From assembly GCF_014236655.1 (NCBI RefSeq), contig NZ_JACMYG010000021.1:40470-104469 (forward strand): a stretch of DNA of 64,000 nucleotides, in the 5' to 3' direction. Both the position numbers and the translations under genes were made by a program. The stretch's first letter is position 1, and every line of letters starts with the position of its first letter. This document shows positions 24,942 through 33,001 of the stretch, piece by piece. Origin of the DNA: Pseudomonas kielensis (lineage in GTDB: Bacteria; Pseudomonadota; Gammaproteobacteria; Pseudomonadales; Pseudomonadaceae). Under the pieces are notes generated by a model. The model worked only from the letters and a program-made list of their open reading frames with translations. It was not told where the DNA came from and made no database searches.

Positions 24942-26270
24942 TCAGCCCAGGAACATTTCGCGGGTCAGGCCGTGGCGCTGGAGTTTTTCATTGAAGGTGC
25001 GGCGGGGTAGTTGCAGCTCTTCGAGCACGGCCTTGATGTCGCCCTTGTGCCGAGTCAGGGCGGCGCGCAGGCACTGCGCTTCAAAGGCTTCCTGTTGGGC
25101 TGCCAGCGACTGGCCGGGTTCGACGGCGTCCGGCTCATGATCATCCAGGCCCAGGACCTGACGCTCGGCAACGTTGGCCAGTTCGCGCACGTTACCCGGC
25201 CAGTCATGGCTGAGCAGGCGACTCAACCGCGGGCCACTCAAGGGCGCGACGCTGCGGCCCAGGCGTTGCGCCGCCGCACGGCTGAAGTGGGCATAGAGCA
25301 AGGGAATGTCTTCGCGCCGTTCACGCAGCGCCGGCAAGCGCAACTGGGCGACGTTGAGCCGATAGGCCAGGTCTTCGCGAAAACGCCCGGCGCGGGCTTC
25401 ATCCAGCAGGTCGGGTTTGGTCGCGGCGATGATCCGCAAATCGACATCGATGCTCTGGTTGGCCCCCAGGCGCTCGAGCTTCTGTTCCTGCAGCACGCGC
25501 AGCAATTTGACTTGCTGGGCCAGCGGCATGCTTTCGATTTCATCGAGAAACAAGGTGCCGCCGTCGGCGTATTCCAGCTTGCCGATACGTTTGCCCTGGG
25601 CGCCGGTGAAGGCGCCGCTTTCGTGCCCGAACAGTTCGGCCTCGAACAGTTGCTCGGGGATCGCCGCACAGTTCAAGGCCACGAAGGGCTTGTCGGCGCG
25701 TGGACCGAAATCATGCAGGCAGCGAGCGACCAGCTCCTTGCCGCTGCCGGTTTCGCCGCGAATCAATACGTTTACCGGCAGGCCGGCCAGGTCCAGGATC
25801 TGCCGGCGCAGGGTCTGCAGGCCCGGGGACACGCCCAGCAGGCTGGCCTCCAGTTTGCTGCGGTGGTCGGCCTGCTCGTGCAGGGCGCGGTTTTCCAGGA
25901 CCAGCCGGCGCTTGTCCAGGGCCCGGCGCAGGCTGTTGAGCAAGGTCTCGGGGCTGAAGGGTTTTTCCAGGAAGTCGTAGGCGCCATCGCGCATGGCATC
26001 GACCGCCATTGGCACATCGCCGTGGCCGGTCAACAGGATCACCGGCAGCTCGGCATCCCGTTGTTGCAGGGTGGCCAGCAGTTCCAGGCCGCTGATGCCC
26101 GGCATGCGCACGTCGCTGAGGATCACCCCGGGGAAGTTCACCGGCAACTGCGCCAGGCACTCCTCGGCGCGGCTGAACAGCTTGACCTGAAATCCCGAGA
26201 GGCTCAGCCATTGCTCGACGGCGTCGCGAATGCTGCGTTCGTCATCGACCACTATTACCGAGTTCAACAT
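24942..26270 (-). CDS. Sigma-54-dependent response regulator, DctD/MifR-like
   Basis: A 442-residue enhancer-binding protein. The receiver domain (1-120) has Asp9/Asp10 and phospho-acceptor Asp53. The AAA+ domain (about 140-375) has Walker A GETGSGKE, the sigma-54 contact GAFTGA and Walker B GGTLFLDEI. The C-terminal Fis-type HTH (about 395-440) includes RRTFNEKLQRHGL. Its ATG overlaps the kinase stop (TGATG). It should activate the sigma-54 promoter at 24832-24847 by binding the two palindromes just downstream of its own gene. Named by similarity to DctD/MifR; the adjacent KgtP-like gene favours a MifR-type role. Confidence 0.9.
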   Translation of the reverse strand: MLNSVIVVDDERSIRDAVEQWLSLSGFQVKLFSRAEECLAQLPVNFPGVILSDVRMPGISGLELLATLQQRDAELPVILLTGHGDVPMAVDAMRDGAYDFLEKPFSPETLLNSLRRALDKRRLVLENRALHEQADHRSKLEASLLGVSPGLQTLRRQILDLAGLPVNVLIRGETGSGKELVARCLHDFGPRADKPFVALNCAAIPEQLFEAELFGHESGAFTGAQGKRIGKLEYADGGTLFLDEIESMPLAQQVKLLRVLQEQKLERLGANQSIDVDLRIIAATKPDLLDEARAGRFREDLAYRLNVAQLRLPALRERREDIPLLYAHFSRAAAQRLGRSVAPLSGPRLSRLLSHDWPGNVRELANVAERQVLGLDDHEPDAVEPGQSLAAQQEAFEAQCLRAALTRHKGDIKAVLEELQLPRRTFNEKLQRHGLTREMFLG

Positions 26271-28030
26271 CAGATCTGTGCCTCCAGGTCGACGGGCAGG
26301 GTCACGGTGAAGCGTGCGCCGTCGCCGTGGTTCTCGGCCGTCAGGCGGCCGCCGAGTTCATGAATGATGGCAAAGGATACGGCCAGCCCCAGTCCCAGGC
26401 CATCACCCACCGGCTTGGTGGTGAAAAACGGGTCGAAGACATTGGGCAGGTCTTGCTCGTCAATCCCGCCGCCGCTGTCGGTGACGCTCAGGCGCCACAG
26501 CTGTTGATCGGCCTCAAGGCGGATGTGCAGCCGCTTGAGTGGCTTGTCGCGCATGGCATCCAGGGCATTGCGCAGCAGGTTGATCAGCACCTGTTCCAGG
26601 CGAATGGCGTCCCCGCGAACCCGCGCCGGGCGGACCAGGTCTACGGTGCAGTGGATCTGTTCATCGCGCAGGCGCACTTCCAGCAGGTGCATGGCCTGGT
26701 CGACCACCGCGGCCAGGTCCAGTGGCTCGCGTAATCCGCTGGGGCTCTTGCGGGCGAAGGTCTTCAGGTGGCCGGTGAGGGCCGCCATTCGGGTGAGCAT
26801 GTCATCCAGCGGTCTGAGTGCCTTGTAGGCATCATCGACGCGGCCATGGTCCAGCAGCAGGCGCAAGGTTGCCAGTTGCATGCGCTGGGCGGTGAGCGGT
26901 TGGTTGATCTCGTGGGCCAGGGCCGCCGACATCTGCCCCAGGGCGGCGAGTTTGGCCGATTGCACCAGGCCGTCCTGGGCTGTGCGCAACTCGCGGGTGC
27001 GTTCCTCCACCAGGCGTTCCAGTTCCTCGCGGCTGCGCTGGCGCAGCTTGGCGATACGCCAGCGCTGGCTGAGGAACAGCAGCACAAACACCAGCGTCAG
27101 CCACACGCCGGCGGCGGCCAGTGCGGCGTTGCGCAAATCTTCGAAGGCCACCTGCGGGCGCCGCAACAGGTGCAACGTCCAGCCTTCGGTACTCAGGGGC
27201 AGTGACTCCCAGAGGTACTGGGCCGGGCCGTCGGGACCCTCGACCCGGACGAGATAACTGTTGTCGTCAAAGCGTCGAAGCCGTTCGTGGGGCAGGGGCA
27301 CCAGCGTTTGTTTGTCGTATTGTCGGGTGGCCTTGAGTTCGGCGAGGTCGGTCGGCGACAGTGCTTCAAGGAGGCGATACCGCCAGCCTGGCTGGTTGGC
27401 GATGAACACAATGCCGCGAGCGTCGCTGACCAGCAGGGTGTCGGTGCCCTGGCGCCATTCGCGCTCCAGCTCTGGAAACTCCAGCTTGACCACCATGGCG
27501 CCGAGAAACTCATTGTTGTCGCCAAGCACCGCACTGGACAGAAAGTAGCCGGGAATGCCGCTGGTCACGCCCACCGCATAGAAGCGGCCGGTGCCCTGGC
27601 TGCGGGTCTGGCTGAAGTAGGGACGGAAACCGTAGTTGTGGCCGACATAGCTGCTGGGCAGGCGCCAGTTACTGGCCGCGATGGCCAGGCCGTTGCGGTC
27701 CAGCAGTTCGAGGGTGGACGACTGGGCCGCACCGTTGATTTTTTCCAGCTTCTGGTTCAGCGCGTCCTGCTGTTGCGGGCTCACCGGGCCGGTCAGCGCC
27801 GAGCGCAACTCCGGGTCCAGCGCCAGCACGGCGGGCAGGGCGCGGTAACGTTCGATCAGGGTATGCAGGGAGGTGGCGTACAAGGCCAACTGCTGGTTGG
27901 CACGCTGAGCGTCGTCCGCCAGGGTCTGGCGTTCGGCGTGGTGCATGGCGGCGGCGGTCACCAGGACTGTGCCGGCCACGATCAGCAGGACATAGAACAT
28001 CAGGCGCAGAGAACGATAAATAGGCGGCAT
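26270..28030 (-). CDS. Sensor histidine kinase, DctB/MifS-like
   Basis: A membrane kinase of about 586 residues. It has a first transmembrane helix (about 10-30), a periplasmic double-Cache sensor of about 270 residues and a second helix near 310. A coiled linker, HisKA (AALAHEINQPLTAQRMQL, His near 372) and HATPase (N box NLLRNALDAM, G boxes DSGGGID and GDGLGLGLA) follow. This is the DctB architecture for sensing C4/C5 dicarboxylates. ATG 28030 (MPPIYRSL) fits the family; the frame is open further upstream but without a ribosome site. It is coupled to the response regulator by a 1-bp overlap. Confidence 0.88.
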   Translation of the reverse strand: MPPIYRSLRLMFYVLLIVAGTVLVTAAAMHHAERQTLADDAQRANQQLALYATSLHTLIERYRALPAVLALDPELRSALTGPVSPQQQDALNQKLEKINGAAQSSTLELLDRNGLAIAASNWRLPSSYVGHNYGFRPYFSQTRSQGTGRFYAVGVTSGIPGYFLSSAVLGDNNEFLGAMVVKLEFPELEREWRQGTDTLLVSDARGIVFIANQPGWRYRLLEALSPTDLAELKATRQYDKQTLVPLPHERLRRFDDNSYLVRVEGPDGPAQYLWESLPLSTEGWTLHLLRRPQVAFEDLRNAALAAAGVWLTLVFVLLFLSQRWRIAKLRQRSREELERLVEERTRELRTAQDGLVQSAKLAALGQMSAALAHEINQPLTAQRMQLATLRLLLDHGRVDDAYKALRPLDDMLTRMAALTGHLKTFARKSPSGLREPLDLAAVVDQAMHLLEVRLRDEQIHCTVDLVRPARVRGDAIRLEQVLINLLRNALDAMRDKPLKRLHIRLEADQQLWRLSVTDSGGGIDEQDLPNVFDPFFTTKPVGDGLGLGLAVSFAIIHELGGRLTAENHGDGARFTVTLPVDLEAQI

Positions 28031-28116
28031 GCGATGGGCACAGGCTACGGGGTCGGGGGCGCACGATAGCATGCAGCGCGGCGTTGGCGGAGTGTCCGCG
28101 CAGTGCGCAGGTGCCA

Positions 28117-28158
28117 TAAAAAAAGCCGCGCTGTTGTGGTAAACAGCGCGGCTTTTAT
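28117..28158. terminator. Terminator after the fumarase gene
   Basis: A 12-14 bp stem (AAAGCCGCGCTGTT / AACAGCGCGGCTTT) is flanked by A-run and T-run, making it potentially bidirectional. It separates the fumarase transcript from the downstream two-component operon on the same strand. Confidence 0.88.
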
Positions 28159-28176
28159 TGGCTGGGGTGTGGGTGC

Positions 28177-29700
28177 TTACTGCACTTCTACCGCCAGGCT
28201 GTCACTGATCTTCTTCTGCCAGATGGCAGGACCGGTGATGTGTACCGACTCGCCCTGGCTGTCGACCGCAACGGTGACGGGCATGTCCTTGACGTCGAAC
28301 TCGTAGATCGCTTCCATGCCCAGTTCGGCGAAAGCCACCACGCGGGATTTCTTGATGGCTTGCGCCACCAGGTAAGCCGCGCCGCCGACGGCCATCAGGT
28401 AGACGGCCTTGTGGTCCTTGATCGCTTCGATGGCGGTCGGACCGCGCTCGGATTTGCCGATCATGCCCAACAGGCCGGTCTGCTCGAGGATCTGGCGGGT
28501 GAACTTGTCCATCCGCGTCGCGGTGGTCGGGCCTGCCGGGCCAACGACTTCTTCGCGCACCGGATCAACCGGGCCGACGTAGTAGATGAAGCGACCCTTG
28601 AGGTCGACCGGCAGGGTTTCGCCCTTGTTCAGCATCTCGACCATGCGCTTGTGCGCTGCGTCGCGACCGGTGAGCATCTTGCCGTTGAGCAGCACGGTTT
28701 CGCCCGGCTTCCAGCTCTGCACTTCTTCCGGGGTCAGGGTGTCGAGGTTGACGCGACGGGCCGACGGGCCGGCTTCCCAGACGATTTCCGGGTAGGCGTC
28801 CAGCGGTGGCGCTTCCAGCGAGGCCGGGCCTGTACCGTCGAGCACGAAGTGCGCGTGACGGGTGGCGGCGCAGTTGGGGATCATGCACACCGGCAAGGAG
28901 GCGGCGTGGGTCGGGTAGTCCATGATCTTCACGTCGAGCACGGTGGTCAGGCCACCTAGGCCCTGGGCGCCGATGCCCAGTTGGTTGACCTTCTCGAACA
29001 GCTCCAGGCGCATTTCTTCAATACGGTTCTGCGGACCGCGAGCCTTGAGCTCGTGGATGTCGATGGACTCCATCAACACTTCCTTGGCCATCACAGCGGC
29101 TTTCTCGGCGGTGCCGCCGATGCCGATGCCGAGCATGCCCGGTGGGCACCAGCCAGCGCCCATGGTCGGAACGGTCTTGAGCACCCAGTCGACGATCGAG
29201 TCGGACGGGTTGAGCATGGCCATTTTCGACTTGTTCTCGGAACCGCCGCCCTTGGCTGCCACGTCGACTTCCACGGTGTTACCCGGGACGATCGAGTAGT
29301 GGATCACGGCCGGGGTGTTGTCCTTGGTGTTTTTGCGAGCACCGGCCGGGTCGGCGAGGATGGACGCACGCAGGACGTTTTCCGGCAGGTTGTAGGCGCG
29401 ACGCACGCCCTCGTTGATCATGTCGTCCAGGCCCATGGTCGCGCCATCCCAGCGCACGTCCATGCCCACGCGGACAAACACGGTGACGATACCGGTGTCC
29501 TGGCAGATCGGCCGGTGGCCGGTGGCGCACATGCGCGAGTTGATCAGGATCTGCGCGATCGAATCGCGGGCCGCTGGCGATTCTTCGCGCAGGTAGGCCT
29601 CGTGCATCGCCTGGATGAAGTCCACGGGGTGGTAGTACGAAATGAACTGCAGGGCGTCAGCAACGCTCTGAATCAGGTCGTCTTGCTTGATCACGGTCAT
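28177..29700 (-). CDS. Fumarate hydratase, class I (iron-sulfur)
   Basis: TCA-cycle enzyme interconverting fumarate and malate. The 507-residue protein fuses the alpha-type domain (ligand cysteines in MCATGHRPICQDTG and MIPNCAATRH) to the beta-type domain that begins in the C-terminal third (VNLDTLTPEEVQSWKPGE), as in single-chain class I fumarases with a 4Fe-4S cluster. Start 29700 has GAGGAG 8 bases upstream. Upstream lies a 14-bp inverted repeat (29736-29780) that would fall in its 5' leader, and TATACT at 29830-29825 could be the -10. In Pseudomonas, class I fumarase coexists with iron-free fumC. Downstream terminator is strong. Confidence 0.95.
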   Translation of the reverse strand: MTVIKQDDLIQSVADALQFISYYHPVDFIQAMHEAYLREESPAARDSIAQILINSRMCATGHRPICQDTGIVTVFVRVGMDVRWDGATMGLDDMINEGVRRAYNLPENVLRASILADPAGARKNTKDNTPAVIHYSIVPGNTVEVDVAAKGGGSENKSKMAMLNPSDSIVDWVLKTVPTMGAGWCPPGMLGIGIGGTAEKAAVMAKEVLMESIDIHELKARGPQNRIEEMRLELFEKVNQLGIGAQGLGGLTTVLDVKIMDYPTHAASLPVCMIPNCAATRHAHFVLDGTGPASLEAPPLDAYPEIVWEAGPSARRVNLDTLTPEEVQSWKPGETVLLNGKMLTGRDAAHKRMVEMLNKGETLPVDLKGRFIYYVGPVDPVREEVVGPAGPTTATRMDKFTRQILEQTGLLGMIGKSERGPTAIEAIKDHKAVYLMAVGGAAYLVAQAIKKSRVVAFAELGMEAIYEFDVKDMPVTVAVDSQGESVHITGPAIWQKKISDSLAVEVQ

Positions 29701-29735
29701 GAGTCGCGCTCCTCTAAAAGACGGGAACATTTAAT

Positions 29736-29780
29736 AAAGGTGTTTGCAGTGGGGTGCATCGGTCGGCTGCAAACACCTTT
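29736..29780 (-). promoter_or_regulatory. Perfect 14-bp inverted repeat in the fumarase leader
   Basis: AAAGGTGTTTGCAG (29736-29749) and CTGCAAACACCTTT (29767-29780) flank a 17-nt loop. It lies 36 bp before the fumarase start, so it is either a leader-RNA hairpin or an operator. The rest of the 29701-30000 gap has no gene. Confidence 0.6.
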
Positions 29781-30000
29781 CAGGGCACGCCGGGGTTGCT
29801 GGCGCGACGCTAAAAAGGCGCGGCAGTATAGCGCGCCTCGCCGCCGGGTACACCCGCCGGCAGTCAAACCAAGGTCGCATAACAATGAGACGCGACCCGG
29901 GGCAGCTCCACAAAAATTGAATGGTCATTTTCGAGCAGCAACACTAAAGTGATCCAAGGCCTTTAGGGTAGGACACTCTTATCAGCCCCCCCTTTGCACG

Positions 30001-31119
30001 GTGAGTCAACGATTGACCCATAACGCGATCCAGAATCTATTGCTCAAGCGCTTTATTCTGGCGACAGGCACCTATGCGCTGGCGATATTGCTGCTGTGGC
30101 TGGCGATTCTCAGCGGGCACTTCCAGGGCTCGGTGCGCAGTGCGCTGATCGCCACCGTACTGGTGATGTTCAGTCAGTCGCTGTTGTTCATGATCTTCTT
30201 CAGCGGGCGCAACCTGCGGTTTCCCGACCCCAGCCTGACCGAGGTCCAGGTGCTGCTGGGCATTGGCTGGCAAACCTGGCTGATTGCTCATCTGGACGGC
30301 GCCCGAGGCGCCTTCCTGATTTTTTACGTACTGATTCTGATGTTCGGCCTGTTCCACCTGCCGCGGCGGGCGTTTGTGCGCTGTGCGGCCCTGGTGTTTT
30401 TCAGCTTTGCCAGCCTCAACCTGTGGGAAGGCTACCATTTCGAACTGGCCGACCCGACGCTGGCGGCATTGCAGGTCTGCGTGCTGTTTATTGTGCTGGT
30501 CTGGCTGGCGTTGTATGCCAGCTATGTGCAAGCTTCGCGTCTGCGCATGCGCCAGCGCCGGTTTGCCCTGCAGGCACATCAGGATACGTTGCGCGGGATG
30601 ATGCGCCAGCTCGAAGACCTGGTGGCCACCGATGAGTTGACCGGCTTGTTCAACCGTCGGCATTTCCTGCGCCTGGCCAGCCGTGAACTGCAAAACATGG
30701 ACGCCTCGGTGGAGCATGGCCTGGCGCTGATCGACCTGGACCACTTCAAACGAATCAACGACCTGCATGGCCATGCCGCCGGCGACCAGGTCCTGCAGGC
30801 ATTTGCCGGCGTTGCCACGGCCTGCCTGCGCGAGGGCGATGTATTGGCCCGGTATGGCGGAGAGGAATTTGTGTTGTTGTTACCTGATTGCAACCCCGAG
30901 CGCCTGACCTCCTGTTGTGAGCGGTTGCGCCTGGCGTTCACCGAAGTGCAGTTGATCGGCCTGAATGTGCCGGACCTGAGCCTGTCTGCGGGCATGACCC
31001 TGCTGGCCGTCGGCGATGAGCTCGACGACGCCTTGCAACGTGCCGACCAGGCGCTGTACCGGGCCAAGCGTGATGGCCGTAATCGCTGTGCGGCGGCCTG
31101 GGAAAACGTCGATGCCTGA
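30001..31119 (+). CDS. Membrane-bound diguanylate cyclase (GGDEF)
   Basis: A 372-residue protein with about six N-terminal membrane helices (residues 15-175), a short coil and a GGDEF domain (about 205-365). The active site reads GGEEF (near 286), and an inhibitory I-site RxxD (REGD) sits five residues before it, so it should make c-di-GMP with product feedback. Start is GTG 30001; no Shine-Dalgarno sequence is visible and a stop codon lies 51 bp upstream, limiting alternatives. The position between fumarase and the ferredoxin-reductase gene matches sadC of P. aeruginosa as I remember it, though this protein is shorter. It overlaps the next gene by 8 bp. Confidence 0.87.
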   Translation: MSQRLTHNAIQNLLLKRFILATGTYALAILLLWLAILSGHFQGSVRSALIATVLVMFSQSLLFMIFFSGRNLRFPDPSLTEVQVLLGIGWQTWLIAHLDGARGAFLIFYVLILMFGLFHLPRRAFVRCAALVFFSFASLNLWEGYHFELADPTLAALQVCVLFIVLVWLALYASYVQASRLRMRQRRFALQAHQDTLRGMMRQLEDLVATDELTGLFNRRHFLRLASRELQNMDASVEHGLALIDLDHFKRINDLHGHAAGDQVLQAFAGVATACLREGDVLARYGGEEFVLLLPDCNPERLTSCCERLRLAFTEVQLIGLNVPDLSLSAGMTLLAVGDELDDALQRADQALYRAKRDGRNRCAAAWENVDA

Positions 31120-32047
31120 ACTGACTGTCGGTGAGCGTCAATGGACGGTAGCGGCGGGCAGCAACCTGCTTGATGCCTTGAATCAGCAGGGTTTGCAGGT
31201 GCCCTATAGCTGCCGGGCGGGCAGCTGCCACGCGTGCCTGGTGCAGTGCCTGCGCGGGGAGGTCGGCGACCGTCGCCCGGACGCCTTGAGCGCCGGGCAG
31301 CGCCAGCAGGGCTGGCGGCTGGCCTGTCAGTGCGAGGTGCTGGATGACCTGCAGGTGGCGGTGTTCGATCCGCTGCGTGACGGCGCCCCCGCCGTGGTCG
31401 AGGCGCTGGACTGGTTGAGTCCCTGTGTCCTGCGCCTGCGTTTGTCGGCCGAGCGGCCATTGCGCTATCAGGCCGGGCAACACCTGGTGCTGTGGGCCGG
31501 CCACGTGGCGCGCCCGTACTCCCTGGCCAGCTTGCCGCAGGAGGACCGATTCCTCGAATTTCACCTCGATTGCCGACTGCCCGGGGCCTTCAGCGATGCT
31601 GCCCGGGCGCTGAAGATCGGTGATTCGATCCGCCTCGGTGAACTGCGCGGCGGGGCATTGCATTACGACCCTGACTGGCAAACTCGCCCGCTGTGGCTGC
31701 TGGCGGCTGGCACGGGGCTGGCGCCGCTGTTCGGGGTACTGCGTGAGGCCCTGCGCCAGGATCATCAAGGGCCTATCCGGGTGATTCACCTGGCCCATGA
31801 CGGGCCAGAACATTACCTGGCCAAACCCCTGGCGGCACTGGCGGCCAACCGCGCCAACCTGAGCGTCGAGCTGTGGACGGCGGCCGAGCTGTCAGCGGCT
31901 TTGGCGCAATTGCGCCTTGTTTCCCGGCAAACCCTGGCCTTACTCTGCGGGGGCCCTGAGAGTGTCGACGCCTTTGCCCGGCGCTTGTACCTGGCGGGGC
32001 TGCCGCGTAATCAACTGCTGGCCGATGTGTTCCTGCCGCGCGGTTGA
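31112..32047 (+). CDS. 2Fe-2S ferredoxin / FAD-NAD(P) oxidoreductase fusion
   Basis: A 311-residue electron-transfer protein. The N-terminal plant-type ferredoxin domain has ligands Cys34, Cys39, Cys42 and Cys72 (CRAGSCHAC and ACQC). The ferredoxin-NADP reductase-like part includes the flavin-binding block RPYSLAS and the nucleotide-binding GTGLAPLFG. Such reductases feed electrons from NAD(P)H to an oxygenase or other acceptor. ATG 31112 lies inside the end of the diguanylate cyclase gene, implying translational coupling of two functionally different proteins. No oxygenase partner is adjacent. Confidence 0.88.
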   Translation: MPELTVGERQWTVAAGSNLLDALNQQGLQVPYSCRAGSCHACLVQCLRGEVGDRRPDALSAGQRQQGWRLACQCEVLDDLQVAVFDPLRDGAPAVVEALDWLSPCVLRLRLSAERPLRYQAGQHLVLWAGHVARPYSLASLPQEDRFLEFHLDCRLPGAFSDAARALKIGDSIRLGELRGGALHYDPDWQTRPLWLLAAGTGLAPLFGVLREALRQDHQGPIRVIHLAHDGPEHYLAKPLAALAANRANLSVELWTAAELSAALAQLRLVSRQTLALLCGGPESVDAFARRLYLAGLPRNQLLADVFLPRG

Positions 32048-32074
32048 GCTGACTATCTTTTCATGAGATTGACC

Positions 32075-32821
32075 ATGACCGATGCCATTTTGCTGGAACG
32101 CGAAGGCGGGCTGCTGACATTGCGCCTGAACCGCCCGGACAAGAAAAACGCCCTGACCCGCGCCATGTACAGCCAATTGGGCACAGCCTTGCAACAGGCG
32201 GATAGCGACCCTGAGATCAAGGCAGTCCTGATCACCGGCAGCCTCCAGTGCTTTACCGCCGGCAACGATATCGCCGACTTTCTCCAGGAACCGCCGAGCG
32301 ATCTCGACAGCCCGGTGTTCCAGTTCATGCGCAGCCTGCTGGAGTGTCGCAAACCGGTGGTCGCCGCCGTTGCCGGGGCGGCGGTAGGTATCGGCACCAC
32401 GCTGCTGCTGCATTGCGACCTGGTGTACGTCAGTGCTGACGCCAAGTTACGCATGCCCTTTGTCAACCTGGGGCTGTGCCCGGAGTTCGGTTCCAGCCTG
32501 ATCCTGCCGCGCTTGCTCGGTCAGGCCAAGGCGGCGGAGCTGTTGCTGTTGGGCGAAGCGTTTACTGGCGAACAGGCCGCCGCCTGGGGCATTGCCAGCC
32601 AGGCGTTGCCGAGCGCCGAGGCGACCTTCGCCAAGGCGCGGGAGATGGCGCTGCGCTTCGATCAACTGCCGCCGGAAGCGGTGCGCATCAGCAAACAACT
32701 GATGAAAGCCCCGGACCGCGAACTGCTGCGCAGGGTGGTCGAGGAGGAGGGCAAGCTGTTCGTCCAGCGGCTGCGCTCGCCGGAAGCGTTGGCGGCGTTG
32801 TCGGGGTTTCTCAAGCGCTGA
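32075..32821 (+). CDS. Enoyl-CoA hydratase/isomerase family protein
   Basis: A 248-residue crotonase-fold enzyme. Oxyanion-hole segments FTAGNDIADF (about 65-75) and the AGAAVGIG block (about 105-112) are present, and LGLCPEFGSS carries the acidic residue typical of hydratases/isomerases. Start 32075 (MTDAILLEREGG) is preferred by family alignment; 32063 is an in-frame alternative. It lies 27 bp after the reductase gene, likely in the same operon. The acyl-CoA substrate cannot be told from the sequence. Confidence 0.88.
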   Translation: MTDAILLEREGGLLTLRLNRPDKKNALTRAMYSQLGTALQQADSDPEIKAVLITGSLQCFTAGNDIADFLQEPPSDLDSPVFQFMRSLLECRKPVVAAVAGAAVGIGTTLLLHCDLVYVSADAKLRMPFVNLGLCPEFGSSLILPRLLGQAKAAELLLLGEAFTGEQAAAWGIASQALPSAEATFAKAREMALRFDQLPPEAVRISKQLMKAPDRELLRRVVEEEGKLFVQRLRSPEALAALSGFLKR

Positions 32822-32846
32822 TGAATCGGCGGCGCGCGCGGACCTC

Positions 32847-32917
32847 TTCGCGAGCAGGCTCTCTCCCACAAAGCTTGTGTTGATCTGGAGTTACGGTGGG
32901 CGTCTGCTCGCGATGGG
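32847..32917. repeat. Degenerate REP pair
   Basis: CGCGAGCAGGCTCTCTCCCACA and, inverted to it, GTGGGCGTCTGCTCGCGAT are decayed copies of the REP element in mirror arrangement, in the gap between the convergent hydratase and pyruvate kinase genes. Confidence 0.65.
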
Positions 32918-32948
32918 GTCAGACACCCCGCTCACTGGATCGGAAAGC

Positions 32949-32986
32949 AAAAAGCCCCGCCATTCACATGGCGGGGCTTTTGTTTT
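32949..32986. terminator. Bidirectional terminator after pyruvate kinase
   Basis: A 13-bp stem (AAAGCCCCGCCAT / ATGGCGGGGCTTT) has a 4-nt loop, with A-rich and T-rich flanks. It can serve both convergent transcripts. Confidence 0.9.
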
Positions 32987-33001
32987 TCAGCGCTCGGTCA
33001 A

